Assembly: GCF_019598945.1 (NCBI RefSeq)
Contig: NZ_CP080598.1
Coordinates: 3,782,001 to 3,846,000, forward strand
Direction: 5' to 3'
DNA: 64,000 bases
DNA from: Sphaerospermopsis torques-reginae ITEP-024
GTDB lineage: Bacteria > Cyanobacteriota > Cyanobacteriia > Cyanobacteriales > Nostocaceae
Positions within the stretch are counted from its first letter, which is position 1. Each line of letters begins with the position of its first letter. Below, in pieces: positions 1 to 7,164 of the stretch. The position numbers were made by a program, and so were the translations under genes. The notes under the pieces were generated by a model. The model saw only the letters and a list, made by a program, of their open reading frames with translations. It made no database searches and was not told the origin of the DNA.

Positions 1-915
1 AATTGTAATTTGTGGTAGGAGCGATCGCACTTGTTTTGATAAACTAACTAAATCACCAGAATCTAAACGCACCCCAGTTAATGTCATTTCCCCACTATTT
101 ACCTTTTTAGCTAACTTTTCAGCAGCAGCAACAGTATCAAAAGTATCAATCAATAAAGGCGCACCTGGAAAATATTGATGAAAAGCTGTAAACGCTTGTT
201 GTTCACTTCCTTCTAAAGCTGATAATGCCATGACTAAGGCGTGAGCCATTGTACCACTGGGTTTTTCACCTAGTTGTAATGCTGCTAACACATTGGAAGT
301 GGCATCTAAACCACCTGCTAAAGCCGCCCTTGCAGCCCATAAAGAGCCTTGAGGACTAAAAGCTCTGCGTGTGCCAAATTCTAAAAGTGTTGCTTTTTCC
401 CCCGCAATATCACGTAATCTAGCCGCCCTGGTAGCGATTAAAGTTTGATAATTAAGTGTATTTAAAAGATAAGTTTCTACTATTTGTGCTTGCCATAAAG
501 GCGCTTCAATTCTTAATAATGGCTCATTAGCAAATACAGCAGTTCCTTCTGGTACTGCCCACACATCCCCAGTAAAACTGCCTTCAGATAATAATGACCA
601 AAAACGCTCAGGTGCATGATCAAATATACCCGTTCTTTGTAAAGCAGCAATTTGGGCGGAATTAAAGCGAAAATTAGCTAAATATTCCAAAGCTTGTGCC
701 AAACCCATCGCTATTAAATAGCCAAAACCTTCAGGTAAGCGCCTGACAAATAATTCAAAGCTGGCTCGTTTTTGTTCTATTCCTTCACCTGTGTAACAAG
801 CTGCCATTGTTAGCTGGTAAAGGTCTGTCAGCAAACTATAATTTTCAGGACAAAGATTCAATTCTGGGTTGTGGTAGCTGTTCTTGTCATCATCAACATC
901 TGCAAAAGCAGTCAT
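1..915 (-). CDS. pncB: Nicotinate phosphoribosyltransferase, partial (3' end outside window)
   Basis: Converts nicotinate and PRPP to nicotinate mononucleotide in the Preiss-Handler route to NAD; cytosolic. I translated 305 codons from an ATG at 913-915. Residues 30-41 (TDLYQLTMAACY) are the signature of the family, followed by a type II phosphoribosyltransferase core with EFGTRRA at 179-185 and GTMAHALV at 221-228. Full-length members have about 440-490 residues, so roughly the last third lies beyond base 1. No frameshift is visible in the part present. The promoter region carries a perfect inverted repeat (947-969) that may be an operator. In related cyanobacteria pncB heads a cluster with nadD, a Nudix-type protein and nadE; that part would lie outside the window. 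Confidence 0.93.
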   Translation of the reverse strand, partial: MTAFADVDDDKNSYHNPELNLCPENYSLLTDLYQLTMAACYTGEGIEQKRASFELFVRRLPEGFGYLIAMGLAQALEYLANFRFNSAQIAALQRTGIFDHAPERFWSLLSEGSFTGDVWAVPEGTAVFANEPLLRIEAPLWQAQIVETYLLNTLNYQTLIATRAARLRDIAGEKATLLEFGTRRAFSPQGSLWAARAALAGGLDATSNVLAALQLGEKPSGTMAHALVMALSALEGSEQQAFTAFHQYFPGAPLLIDTFDTVAAAEKLAKKVNSGEMTLTGVRLDSGDLVSLSKQVRSLLPQITI

Positions 916-946
916 CTGAGAGCGTCCTACTAAGAGTGCTTCTCTT

Positions 947-969
947 ATTATGGTAAATTATACCATAAT
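947..969. promoter_or_regulatory. Perfect 9-bp inverted repeat upstream of pncB (operator candidate)
   Basis: Arms ATTATGGTA (947-955) and TACCATAAT (961-969) are exact reverse complements separated by five A/T bases. The element ends 32 bases before the pncB start codon, so it lies in the 5' region of that gene. Its size fits a dimeric repressor. NAD-biosynthesis genes in several cyanobacteria are controlled by NrtR, a Nudix-related repressor; assigning this site to NrtR is inference. Confidence 0.5.
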
Positions 970-1285
970 TAATGTCAAGTATGGGAATGAAGATTGCTGA
1001 AAAGCTTGCCAATCAAGGCAAATTAATCTTCATATATCTATTATTTCACAGTTTTTAATGGTAATAGGAATAATTATGCCTCTAAAATACCCTATTCGGC
1101 GGTAAGAAGTTACAATTATAATTAAATGGAAAAGTTTGAATCTTCAATTAGATAAAGTATTGCAAAGCTATCTAAAAAAACATTGCGTAAAATATCAATA
1201 TATTGCAAATATGAGCAACCAACAAATATCAGCATTAAAGTAATAGATATCTCAGATAAAGGGCATAAAAAAGGAGTCTTAGATT
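970..1285. other. Intergenic region without recognised gene
   Basis: AT-rich spacer between the pncB promoter and the small gene at 1286. I see no coding region, tRNA or clear terminator. The promoter of the small gene probably lies in its right half. Confidence 0.5.
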
Positions 1286-1438
1286 ATGTTTATCTCCAGA
1301 ATGCTTGCTAGTATGACCCAATTTATTTCTGAAGCCTTCATGCGAATTTTTAGCCCTACAGATGACGCTTATCCTGTCACTGGTTTTCAACCTTTTACCG
1401 GCGTTCCCTATAAGAGACGTAAAGCTGCATCTTGGTAG
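1286..1438 (+). CDS. Small conserved-type protein of 50 residues, function unknown
   Basis: ATG at 1286 is preceded by a strong Shine-Dalgarno AAGGAG at 1271-1276, nine bases upstream, and the frame closes with TAG at 1436-1438. The protein begins MFISRMLASMTQFI, has an amphipathic N-terminal half and a C-terminal segment with SPTDDAYPVTG and a basic YKRRKAASW tail. There is no signal peptide and no convincing membrane span. I recognise the general style of small cyanobacterial proteins but cannot name it. The excellent ribosome site, well-defined start and lack of overlap support a real gene. It stands alone, between the divergent pncB gene and the convergent LCP gene, and is followed at once by an STRR tract. 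Confidence 0.72.
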   Translation: MFISRMLASMTQFISEAFMRIFSPTDDAYPVTGFQPFTGVPYKRRKAASW

Positions 1439-1440
1439 AT

Positions 1441-1612
1441 TTTTCTCAGGAGTCAGGATATTAAGGAGTCAGGAGTCAGGAGTTCAGGATTTGAGGATTT
1501 CAGGAGAAAAAACTAATTTTTCTTACCTCTGTCACCTGTCCCCTGTTCCCTGTTCCCTGTTCCCTGTTCCCTATTACCTATTACCTATTACCTATTACCT
1601 ATTCCCTATCAC
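1441..1612. repeat. STRR tracts (CAGGAGT, CCTGTTC and ATTACCT units)
   Basis: Degenerate CAGGAGT units run from about 1447 to 1503. From about 1538 the DNA becomes consecutive heptamers of CCTGTTC type that drift into ATTACCT type. The tract runs directly into the TGA stop (1609-1611) of the convergent LCP gene. Such short tandemly repeated repetitive sequences are typical of heterocystous cyanobacteria. Confidence 0.9.
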
Positions 1613-3024
1613 CTAACCATATTTTCAAACACTGGTTTATGTAGTAACCAATCTTGACCTACTTGAATACTAATATCAGAGGCGATATTACCAGTGCTTT
1701 CAACCCGCACTTCCCCAAAACCTAAAGTATTACGAATAGATTCAGCACTATCACTATCACCTTGTTGAGCAACAATGTGAGTAGTATCCAAAGGTTCACC
1801 CCAAGGTCGAGAAATAAAGATATTACGATATCCAGCTTGTTCTAAAGCTGCAATTAAAGGACGAATTTGAGAGCGATCGCCACCTGTACTATCTTGAATA
1901 GCGATCCGTAGCCGAGAGGGATCAATGATTTCAGGATCAAATGATATTGATTCTAAACCAAAATTTTGCACCATTAATTTATTAATTGCCCGTTCATAAG
2001 GTATCCAATAACTAGCCTCATACTCATTTTTCTCACTAAACCGACCAGGAAGCATTAACATTTGCATATTAGAACGATTAGTCCGCGCCCCAAACCCAAC
2101 CAACGCCACAAGTTCCTCAACCGACAAATTAGTATCAATATGTTCTCTCACTGTTTCTAGAATTTCTGGTAATCGTGTTAATGTTGCTGGATTGAGACTT
2201 TGTTCAATCAAGGCACGTAATACCATTTGTTGGCGTTGAATCCTGCCAATATCGCCCAGTTCATCATGGCGAAACCGGAGTAATTGTAGTGCTTGTTCAC
2301 CTGCCAAATGCTGTTTACCAGCCTTTAAATTAATATATAAATGTTGGGAATCATCCTTATATTTCATATCTTTGGGAACGTAGACTGTCACCCCTCCCAA
2401 GGCATCAATTAATTTGGCAACACCTAAGACATTAATGCGGACATAACGATCAATTCCCACGCCTCCCAAGAGATTGCTGACAGTTTGAGCAGTTAAAGCC
2501 GGACCACCATCGACATTGGCGGCGTTAATTTTTTTCACCCCAAACCCTTCAACCTCTGTCCGGGTATCTCTGGGAATGGAAAGCATAACTATTTTTTTGG
2601 TCTCTGGATCAAACTTGATCAAGAGCATAACATCTGCAAGACCGTCAAAAGAATTAACTTGGGGTAGATATCTAAGTCCTTGGGTTTCAATAGGTGGATT
2701 TTGGACATCTGGAGGCAGTACACTCATCCCCATAACCAAGATATTCACAGGGCGAGTTAATTGAGAAAATTGGAAGCCATTACCAGAAATGCGATCGCTA
2801 TCAAAAACTGCTGCCTCCTTAGCACTTAACTGAGCTTGCTGCAAAGGTGTACTATCCCAAGAAACAGCCAACAAAGCTCCTGCCATACCTGACACCATTG
2901 CTATCCCGCCCATACCCACCGCAAACCATAGCCAGCGACCTGATTTTGATTTGCGAGAGTTTTTGCCTTTAGCTTTAGCTTTCGCTGATTTTTTACCTGC
3001 TGCTGATGTTCTTTGACTAGTCAC
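1609..3024 (-). CDS. LytR-CpsA-Psr (LCP) family cell-envelope glycopolymer transferase
   Basis: LCP proteins attach polyisoprenyl-linked glycopolymers to the cell wall from the outer face of the plasma membrane. A lysine-rich cytosolic tail is followed by one membrane anchor (about residues 29-55 of the 471-residue form). The LCP domain contains DVMLLIKFDP, LSIPRDT, KINAAN and RFRHDELGDIGRIQRQQ, which carry the usual phosphate-binding Arg and Asp residues. A LytR_C-type domain fills the last 110 residues. I chose the GTG at 3022-3024 because GAGG (3031-3034 on this strand) lies six bases upstream; an ATG at 3078 would add 18 residues but has no such site. The stop codon lies against an STRR tract. 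Confidence 0.88.
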   Translation of the reverse strand: MTSQRTSAAGKKSAKAKAKGKNSRKSKSGRWLWFAVGMGGIAMVSGMAGALLAVSWDSTPLQQAQLSAKEAAVFDSDRISGNGFQFSQLTRPVNILVMGMSVLPPDVQNPPIETQGLRYLPQVNSFDGLADVMLLIKFDPETKKIVMLSIPRDTRTEVEGFGVKKINAANVDGGPALTAQTVSNLLGGVGIDRYVRINVLGVAKLIDALGGVTVYVPKDMKYKDDSQHLYINLKAGKQHLAGEQALQLLRFRHDELGDIGRIQRQQMVLRALIEQSLNPATLTRLPEILETVREHIDTNLSVEELVALVGFGARTNRSNMQMLMLPGRFSEKNEYEASYWIPYERAINKLMVQNFGLESISFDPEIIDPSRLRIAIQDSTGGDRSQIRPLIAALEQAGYRNIFISRPWGEPLDTTHIVAQQGDSDSAESIRNTLGFGEVRVESTGNIASDISIQVGQDWLLHKPVFENMVR

Positions 3025-3341
3025 AGATTTCCTCACACTGACTGCTAAAATACCGTAAATTTGTCTACTCAATACCAACTCAATACAATATACGTAGATA
3101 AATTAGACCATAATGGATAATTCTTGGTATTGTCTACTTACTTACCTATCGTAGATACTACAAGACCTTTACCTGCATTTCTGTTGATTTTTTGATCATC
3201 CGGGAAGTTGATGGAAGTAGTTGATCCAAGTATGGCAATAATAAACCAAATTTGATTATTTGATGATCTTGGTGGGTAGATTACCTATAAATGCTGGTAT
3301 CAATCCTCAGATTGTTAAAAACATGAACAAATGTAAATTTA

Positions 3342-3743
3342 CTATTTACGCAGTATTCCCTCGGCAAAACTACTGAATCCAGGCAAACGATAAGACCTGC
3401 CTTGAATGACACGAAAAATTAACCAAACACTCACTAAAAAGTAACCAGATGTGAGAAAACTGTTAAGAATTAACAAACGGAGTGTAAAAAAATCTGAAGT
3501 AGCTGCCCCAGTTGCTAACAGCAAGTACCCTAACATCCATGTAAAGCCCAAGGTAATGGACAGACGACTCACGGCCAGTTGTTCCCGACTACCCTCACGG
3601 CGATAGAGAGTCCAAAGAGAAGGAAAAAAGCCGATCACAGGAATCAAGTATAAAAGCAGCAATCTTTTAGAAGTGGCAGTTTCTGGAGGAGGTGGGTAAT
3701 TATCAATAGGTGGTAGATTTTCCATTGTGGAGGGTCTAATCAT
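3342..3743 (-). CDS. Small multi-pass membrane protein, function unknown
   Basis: 133 residues. The N-terminus is proline-rich (PPIDNYPPPPETATSKR), followed by about four hydrophobic segments (near residues 28-45, 62-80, 86-100 and 96-115) and a basic tail. No catalytic motif is visible. The layout resembles small cyanobacterial DUF4870-like proteins, but I cannot assign a family firmly. An internal ATG at 3725 would shorten it by six residues. It is divergent from the permease gene at 3844, with about 100 bases between the two starts, so the promoters share that interval. Confidence 0.7.
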   Translation of the reverse strand: MIRPSTMENLPPIDNYPPPPETATSKRLLLLYLIPVIGFFPSLWTLYRREGSREQLAVSRLSITLGFTWMLGYLLLATGAATSDFFTLRLLILNSFLTSGYFLVSVWLIFRVIQGRSYRLPGFSSFAEGILRK

Positions 3744-3843
3744 AAACTAGAGGAAGACATAAGATTCATATAGTTAGAGATAATATTCTGTAAACAAGAA
3801 TTTAGCTTAAGTTGTATTTAGTTCTATCCCCAATCAGCTAAAA

Positions 3844-5040
3844 ATGCAGACACGAAAGCTACTTGACTGGTGGCAAACATTTACACCAGTAGCGCGAATC
3901 GGGGCGATCGCGCTATTCGCTCCTCTATTAGTTCTCAATGGTTGGGCGATATCGGCAATTTTTCATTATTTCCACTCTTTGATAGTAATTTTAGTCGGAG
4001 CCTCAGTGCTGGCATTTCTGCTTAACTACCCAGTAAGTTGGATGGAAAAGCACGGTGCAAGACGAGAACAAGTCGCCATTTTGGTATTTTTATCAGCTTT
4101 ATCAATTTTATTGGCGCTGGGTGTCACCCTCTTTCCTCTAGCCCTGACTCAAGCCCAGCAACTGGTAAACCGTTTACCAGAGTTGATTGACTCTGGGCGA
4201 TCGCAGTTAATGATTTTAAACGAGAAAGCCGAGATGATGGGTTTACCTATAAATCTTGATGCTATCGTCGTGCAAATTAATGATCGCGTCAAGAGTCAAC
4301 TACAAGCTATAGCCGGACAAGTATTAAATCTTGCTGTCGTCACCTTTACCAGCTTGTTAGACTTTCTGCTAACGATGGTTTTGACCTTTTATCTATTGCA
4401 ACATGGCGGTGAACTTTGGCAAAGCTTGGTAGAATGGCTACCTACTAAATTTCGTGAGCCTTTTTCCAGAACAGTACGCCTGAGTTTTCAAAACTTTTTT
4501 ATCACTCAATTAATTTTATCTACTTGTATGGCATCGGCTCTGATTCCCACCTTTTTGTGGTTGAAAGTGCCATTTGGGTTGTTGTTTGGCTTAACTATCG
4601 GCATTATGGCGCTTATCCCCTTTGGTGGTTCTGTGGGTATCGCTATCACAACTTTATTAGTCTCCCTACAAGATTTTTGGATGGGTGCTAGAGTCTTGGC
4701 CGCAGCAGTCATCGTGCAACAAATTCTTGAAAATATCATTGCACCTCGGATTTTAGGCAGTTTTACAGGTTTAAATCCAGTTTGGATACTCATTTCCGTT
4801 TTGACTGGGGCAAGAATCGGCGGACTTTTAGGCGTGATTGTGGCGGTTCCTTGTGCTGTTGTCATCAAGACGGTTATTAGCGCCATTCGTCCACCGATCA
4901 TGAGTGATGATCAAGAAAATTCTGTTTCTGGAGAGTTAGCTGCACCCATGACACCAGAGGAATCTCCTTCACCTCCAGGCAATAATTCTCTCAGTGTTTC
5001 TGATGGTGTTCCTTGCCGTCAGCCGATACAAAACAGCTAA
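3844..5040 (+). CDS. AI-2E family transporter / PerM-like permease
   Basis: 398 residues with the architecture of the PF01594 family: two membrane spans near the N-terminus, a third at about 75-98, a soluble amphipathic stretch at about 100-170, then several spans ending near residue 345. The motif PFGGSVGIAI and the segment with LGSFTGLNPVWILISV are typical of the C-terminal half. Family members move small solutes or ions across the plasma membrane; the substrate of cyanobacterial members is unknown. The last 50 residues are a polar, proline- and serine-rich tail, probably cytosolic. Transcription starts in the short gap after the divergent gene at 3743. A decayed TnpB element begins within 50 bases of the stop codon. 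Confidence 0.9.
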   Translation: MQTRKLLDWWQTFTPVARIGAIALFAPLLVLNGWAISAIFHYFHSLIVILVGASVLAFLLNYPVSWMEKHGARREQVAILVFLSALSILLALGVTLFPLALTQAQQLVNRLPELIDSGRSQLMILNEKAEMMGLPINLDAIVVQINDRVKSQLQAIAGQVLNLAVVTFTSLLDFLLTMVLTFYLLQHGGELWQSLVEWLPTKFREPFSRTVRLSFQNFFITQLILSTCMASALIPTFLWLKVPFGLLFGLTIGIMALIPFGGSVGIAITTLLVSLQDFWMGARVLAAAVIVQQILENIIAPRILGSFTGLNPVWILISVLTGARIGGLLGVIVAVPCAVVIKTVISAIRPPIMSDDQENSVSGELAAPMTPEESPSPPGNNSLSVSDGVPCRQPIQNS

Positions 5041-5086
5041 CTCTATCTAGGTTTTACATTTATTCGACAAGCCCTAACTAATGTGA

Positions 5087-6208
5087 ACATTAGTCAGGCA
5101 ATCATTTATCCTTGAATGCCTTTATTTAGATAATACAAAAATATACCATCAAGTAAAGCAGCATGAATCATACAAGGCACTGCCAAGTAAAGTCAGCAAT
5201 CAAGTTTTGATAGTTTTGCATCATAATTGGAAATCTTTTCTCCATGCTACCGCAGTTTATCATCAAGACCCATCTCTATTTTTAGGTAGACCAAAATTAC
5301 CAAAATACAAGGATAAAACTCAAGGACGGAATATTCTGATTTATGAATTAGGTGCAATTTCTAAACCGGCTTTGAGAAAAGGCATCATTAAACTATCGCA
5401 AACAAATATACAATTTCCCACATCAGCAAGCAATATTAAACAAGTAAGAATTGTCCCCAGATGTGGGCAATATGTCATTGAAGTAGTTTATGAAAGGGAG
5501 GCTAAACCACAGCAATTAGACCCTAACAGTGTGGCAGGTATTGATATTGGATTAGATAATTTAGCAGCCTTAACTGCTAATATAGCAGGATTTAAACCTG
5601 TACTTATCAACGGAAAACCTTTAAAATCAATCAATCGTCATTACAATAAAGTTAAAGCTAAACTTCAATCTCAACTAGGGGAAAATGCTCACACATCTCA
5701 CCGGATAAATGCACTCACTTGTCAACGGAATAATCAAATAGATAATTACTTGCATAATGCTAGTAGATGGATTATTAATTATTTAGTTAAAGCCGGAATA
5801 GGGACGCTAGTTATTGGCAAAAATGAGCAATGGAAGCAAGAACTCAATTTAGGTAAGACCACAAATCAGAACTTCGTTAGTATCCCTCATGCTCGGTTTA
5901 TAGAGCAATTGAAATACAAAGCTGAATTGGTAGGAATTACCGTTTTTATTCATGAAGAATCTTATACTTCTGCTGCTTCATTTTTGGACTTAGACCCCAT
6001 TCCTGTATACAAACAAGGAGAAACATACACTTTCAGTGGTAAGCGAATACAACGCGCTTGGTACAAATCTCAAGATGGTAAGCTGATTCATGCGGATGTT
6101 AATGCTAGTCTGAATATTGCTAGAAAAGTAGTCCCTGCGGCTTTTAGCTTAGGGATAGCGGGTATTGCAGTTTACCCATTCCGGGTAACACCGGGAAAAG
6201 TAGCTTGA
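5087..6208 (+). mobile_element. Decayed IS200/IS605-group element (TnpB only)
   Basis: The tnpB frame is open back to a TGA at 5084-5086, and the residues encoded from 5087 onward (TLVRQSF..., then YKALPSKVSNQVL) match the N-terminal part of TnpB proteins. The first 30 or so residues and the left end are missing. There is no tnpA. The right end should lie just after 6208, where the TnpB guide RNA normally overlaps the 3' end of the gene; I cannot define it exactly. The element lies against a GGDEF-EAL gene remnant, which may have been its target. Confidence 0.75.
5207..6208 (+). CDS. tnpB: TnpB-type RNA-guided nuclease, 5'-truncated, lacking a zinc ribbon
   Basis: TnpB proteins of IS200/IS605 elements are RNA-guided DNA nucleases. 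In the 333 residues from the TTG at 5207 the RuvC-like core is recognisable: GIDIGLDNLAAL with Asp113, IPHARFIEQLKYKAE, EESYTSAASF with Glu250/Glu251, and HADVNASLNIARK with Asp297. The site where ISDra2-type TnpB has its catalytic Glu reads LVIGKNEQWK here, and the four zinc-ribbon cysteines are absent. That combination is typical of a large cyanobacterial subgroup. Homology extends upstream in frame to 5087, so the annotated start is probably only the first usable codon of a truncated gene. It is likely inactive unless the missing N-terminus is dispensable. Confidence 0.85.
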   Translation: MIVLHHNWKSFLHATAVYHQDPSLFLGRPKLPKYKDKTQGRNILIYELGAISKPALRKGIIKLSQTNIQFPTSASNIKQVRIVPRCGQYVIEVVYEREAKPQQLDPNSVAGIDIGLDNLAALTANIAGFKPVLINGKPLKSINRHYNKVKAKLQSQLGENAHTSHRINALTCQRNNQIDNYLHNASRWIINYLVKAGIGTLVIGKNEQWKQELNLGKTTNQNFVSIPHARFIEQLKYKAELVGITVFIHEESYTSAASFLDLDPIPVYKQGETYTFSGKRIQRAWYKSQDGKLIHADVNASLNIARKVVPAAFSLGIAGIAVYPFRVTPGKVA

Positions 6209-6214
6209 GGATAT

Positions 6215-6643
6215 TTGTCCATAAAACTACTAACTGTATCTCATAGTTATTTTGCTGTATTGAATCATCAGGAAGAAGTAGCTCAAGTAGCTTTCAGAAT
6301 TTTACAAACCTTGGAAAAACCCTTTCATCTGCATGGAATTGATCGGTTTTTTATCAAAGAATTGGCCAGAGATGCTAAAGTAGCTCATATCATCAAGGCT
6401 ATAGTTGACTTGGGACGCAGCTTGGGGTTAAGACTAATTGCAGAAGGAGTAGAAAAGCCTGAAGAACTAGATTTCTTAAAGTCTATTAATTGTGATGATG
6501 TGCAAGGATATCTGTTCTATAAACCTCTTTCTGCCCAACCAGCTACAGAACTCATTAAAGAAGGTGTCAGGAGTTCAAGGAGTCAGGAGATCAGGAATAG
6601 GCTATCAATTATCAACTATCAACTATCAAATTTTAACTTTTAG
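6215..6643 (+). pseudogene. Remnant of a GGDEF-EAL cyclic-di-GMP protein
   Basis: The frame reads YFAVLNHQEEVAQVAFRIL and LEKPFHLHG, which fits the part of a GGDEF domain just after its active site. It then jumps directly to IDRFFIKELARD and LIAEGVEKPEELDFL, which belong to the last third of an EAL domain. The rest of GGDEF and most of EAL, including the EAL motif itself, are missing, an internal loss of about 200-250 residues. The last 25 residues come from an STRR tract and an AACTATCA-type repeat read as protein. It cannot be a working diguanylate cyclase or phosphodiesterase. It begins seven bases after the tnpB stop, so transposition and later deletion probably destroyed it. Confidence 0.8.
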
Positions 6644-6652
6644 GAAATTCTG

Positions 6653-6829
6653 ATGAACCGTTCAAAAATAGTCGCCATTATTACAGGTGCAATTTCTATA
6701 CTTTTAGCTATAGCTTACCTAATTGTCGTTCAAATCCTCGACTACCGAGATATGAAACCCGCCCCTATTAGTTACATAAACGCATCAACACCAATTATAG
6801 CAGAATTGCAAATTTCTAGAAGTCAGTAG
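6653..6829 (+). CDS. Small single-span membrane protein (58 residues), function unknown
   Basis: ATG at 6653 with an AGGA ribosome site a few bases upstream; stop TAG at 6827-6829. The protein starts MNRSKIVAIITGAISILLAI, with one strong hydrophobic segment at residues 6-28, followed by LDYRDMKPAPISY and a polar tail ending in ISRSQ. The N-in basic residues and single span suggest a thylakoid or plasma-membrane peptide, like many small subunits of cyanobacterial complexes. I cannot name it. It lies upstream of the ndhF3 operon but 335 bases separate them, so it is probably a separate unit. Confidence 0.65.
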   Translation: MNRSKIVAIITGAISILLAIAYLIVVQILDYRDMKPAPISYINASTPIIAELQISRSQ

Positions 6830-7164
6830 AAACTTTCTGGCGCAGTTTCTGTACAGGAGTCAGGAGCAAGAATTAATTTTTTTGACCTTGCTCCCGCTAT
6901 TTCCTGTTGCTTGCTATATTCATAGATTATATATGATAGATACTATCAGATAAACCAATCCATAGAACTATAAGAAAAAATTAGATAAAATATCGTGGAT
7001 TTATCTAGTTAAGTAATTCCCTTTTGGCAGAGATAACGGTAAGCTATATCTAACAATATTAAGCAAAAATAAAATTGCCTTATTCTTCCTCGTTAACATC
7101 ATCAGGTATCAACGCTTGTTGACAAACAAGCAAAAATATTCAGTGCAAATATAGAGGTGAGTTC
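6830..7164 (+). promoter_or_regulatory. Upstream region of the ndhF3 operon with inverted repeat 7114-7131
   Basis: No gene is visible here. Near the start codon lies GCTTGTT (7114-7120) and AACAAGC (7125-7131), exact inverted arms separated by GACA. ndhF3 operons in other cyanobacteria are repressed by LysR-type regulators (NdhR/CcmR) that bind short inverted repeats with T-N11-A character. This repeat is a fair operator candidate, but the link is inference. A ribosome site (GAGGTGAG) lies just before the ATG at 7165. An STRR-like CAGGAGT remnant occurs around 6854. Confidence 0.4.

Noticed and set aside
4506-4901. 131-codon minus-strand frame within the permease gene
   Set aside because: Antisense shadow of a membrane protein gene.
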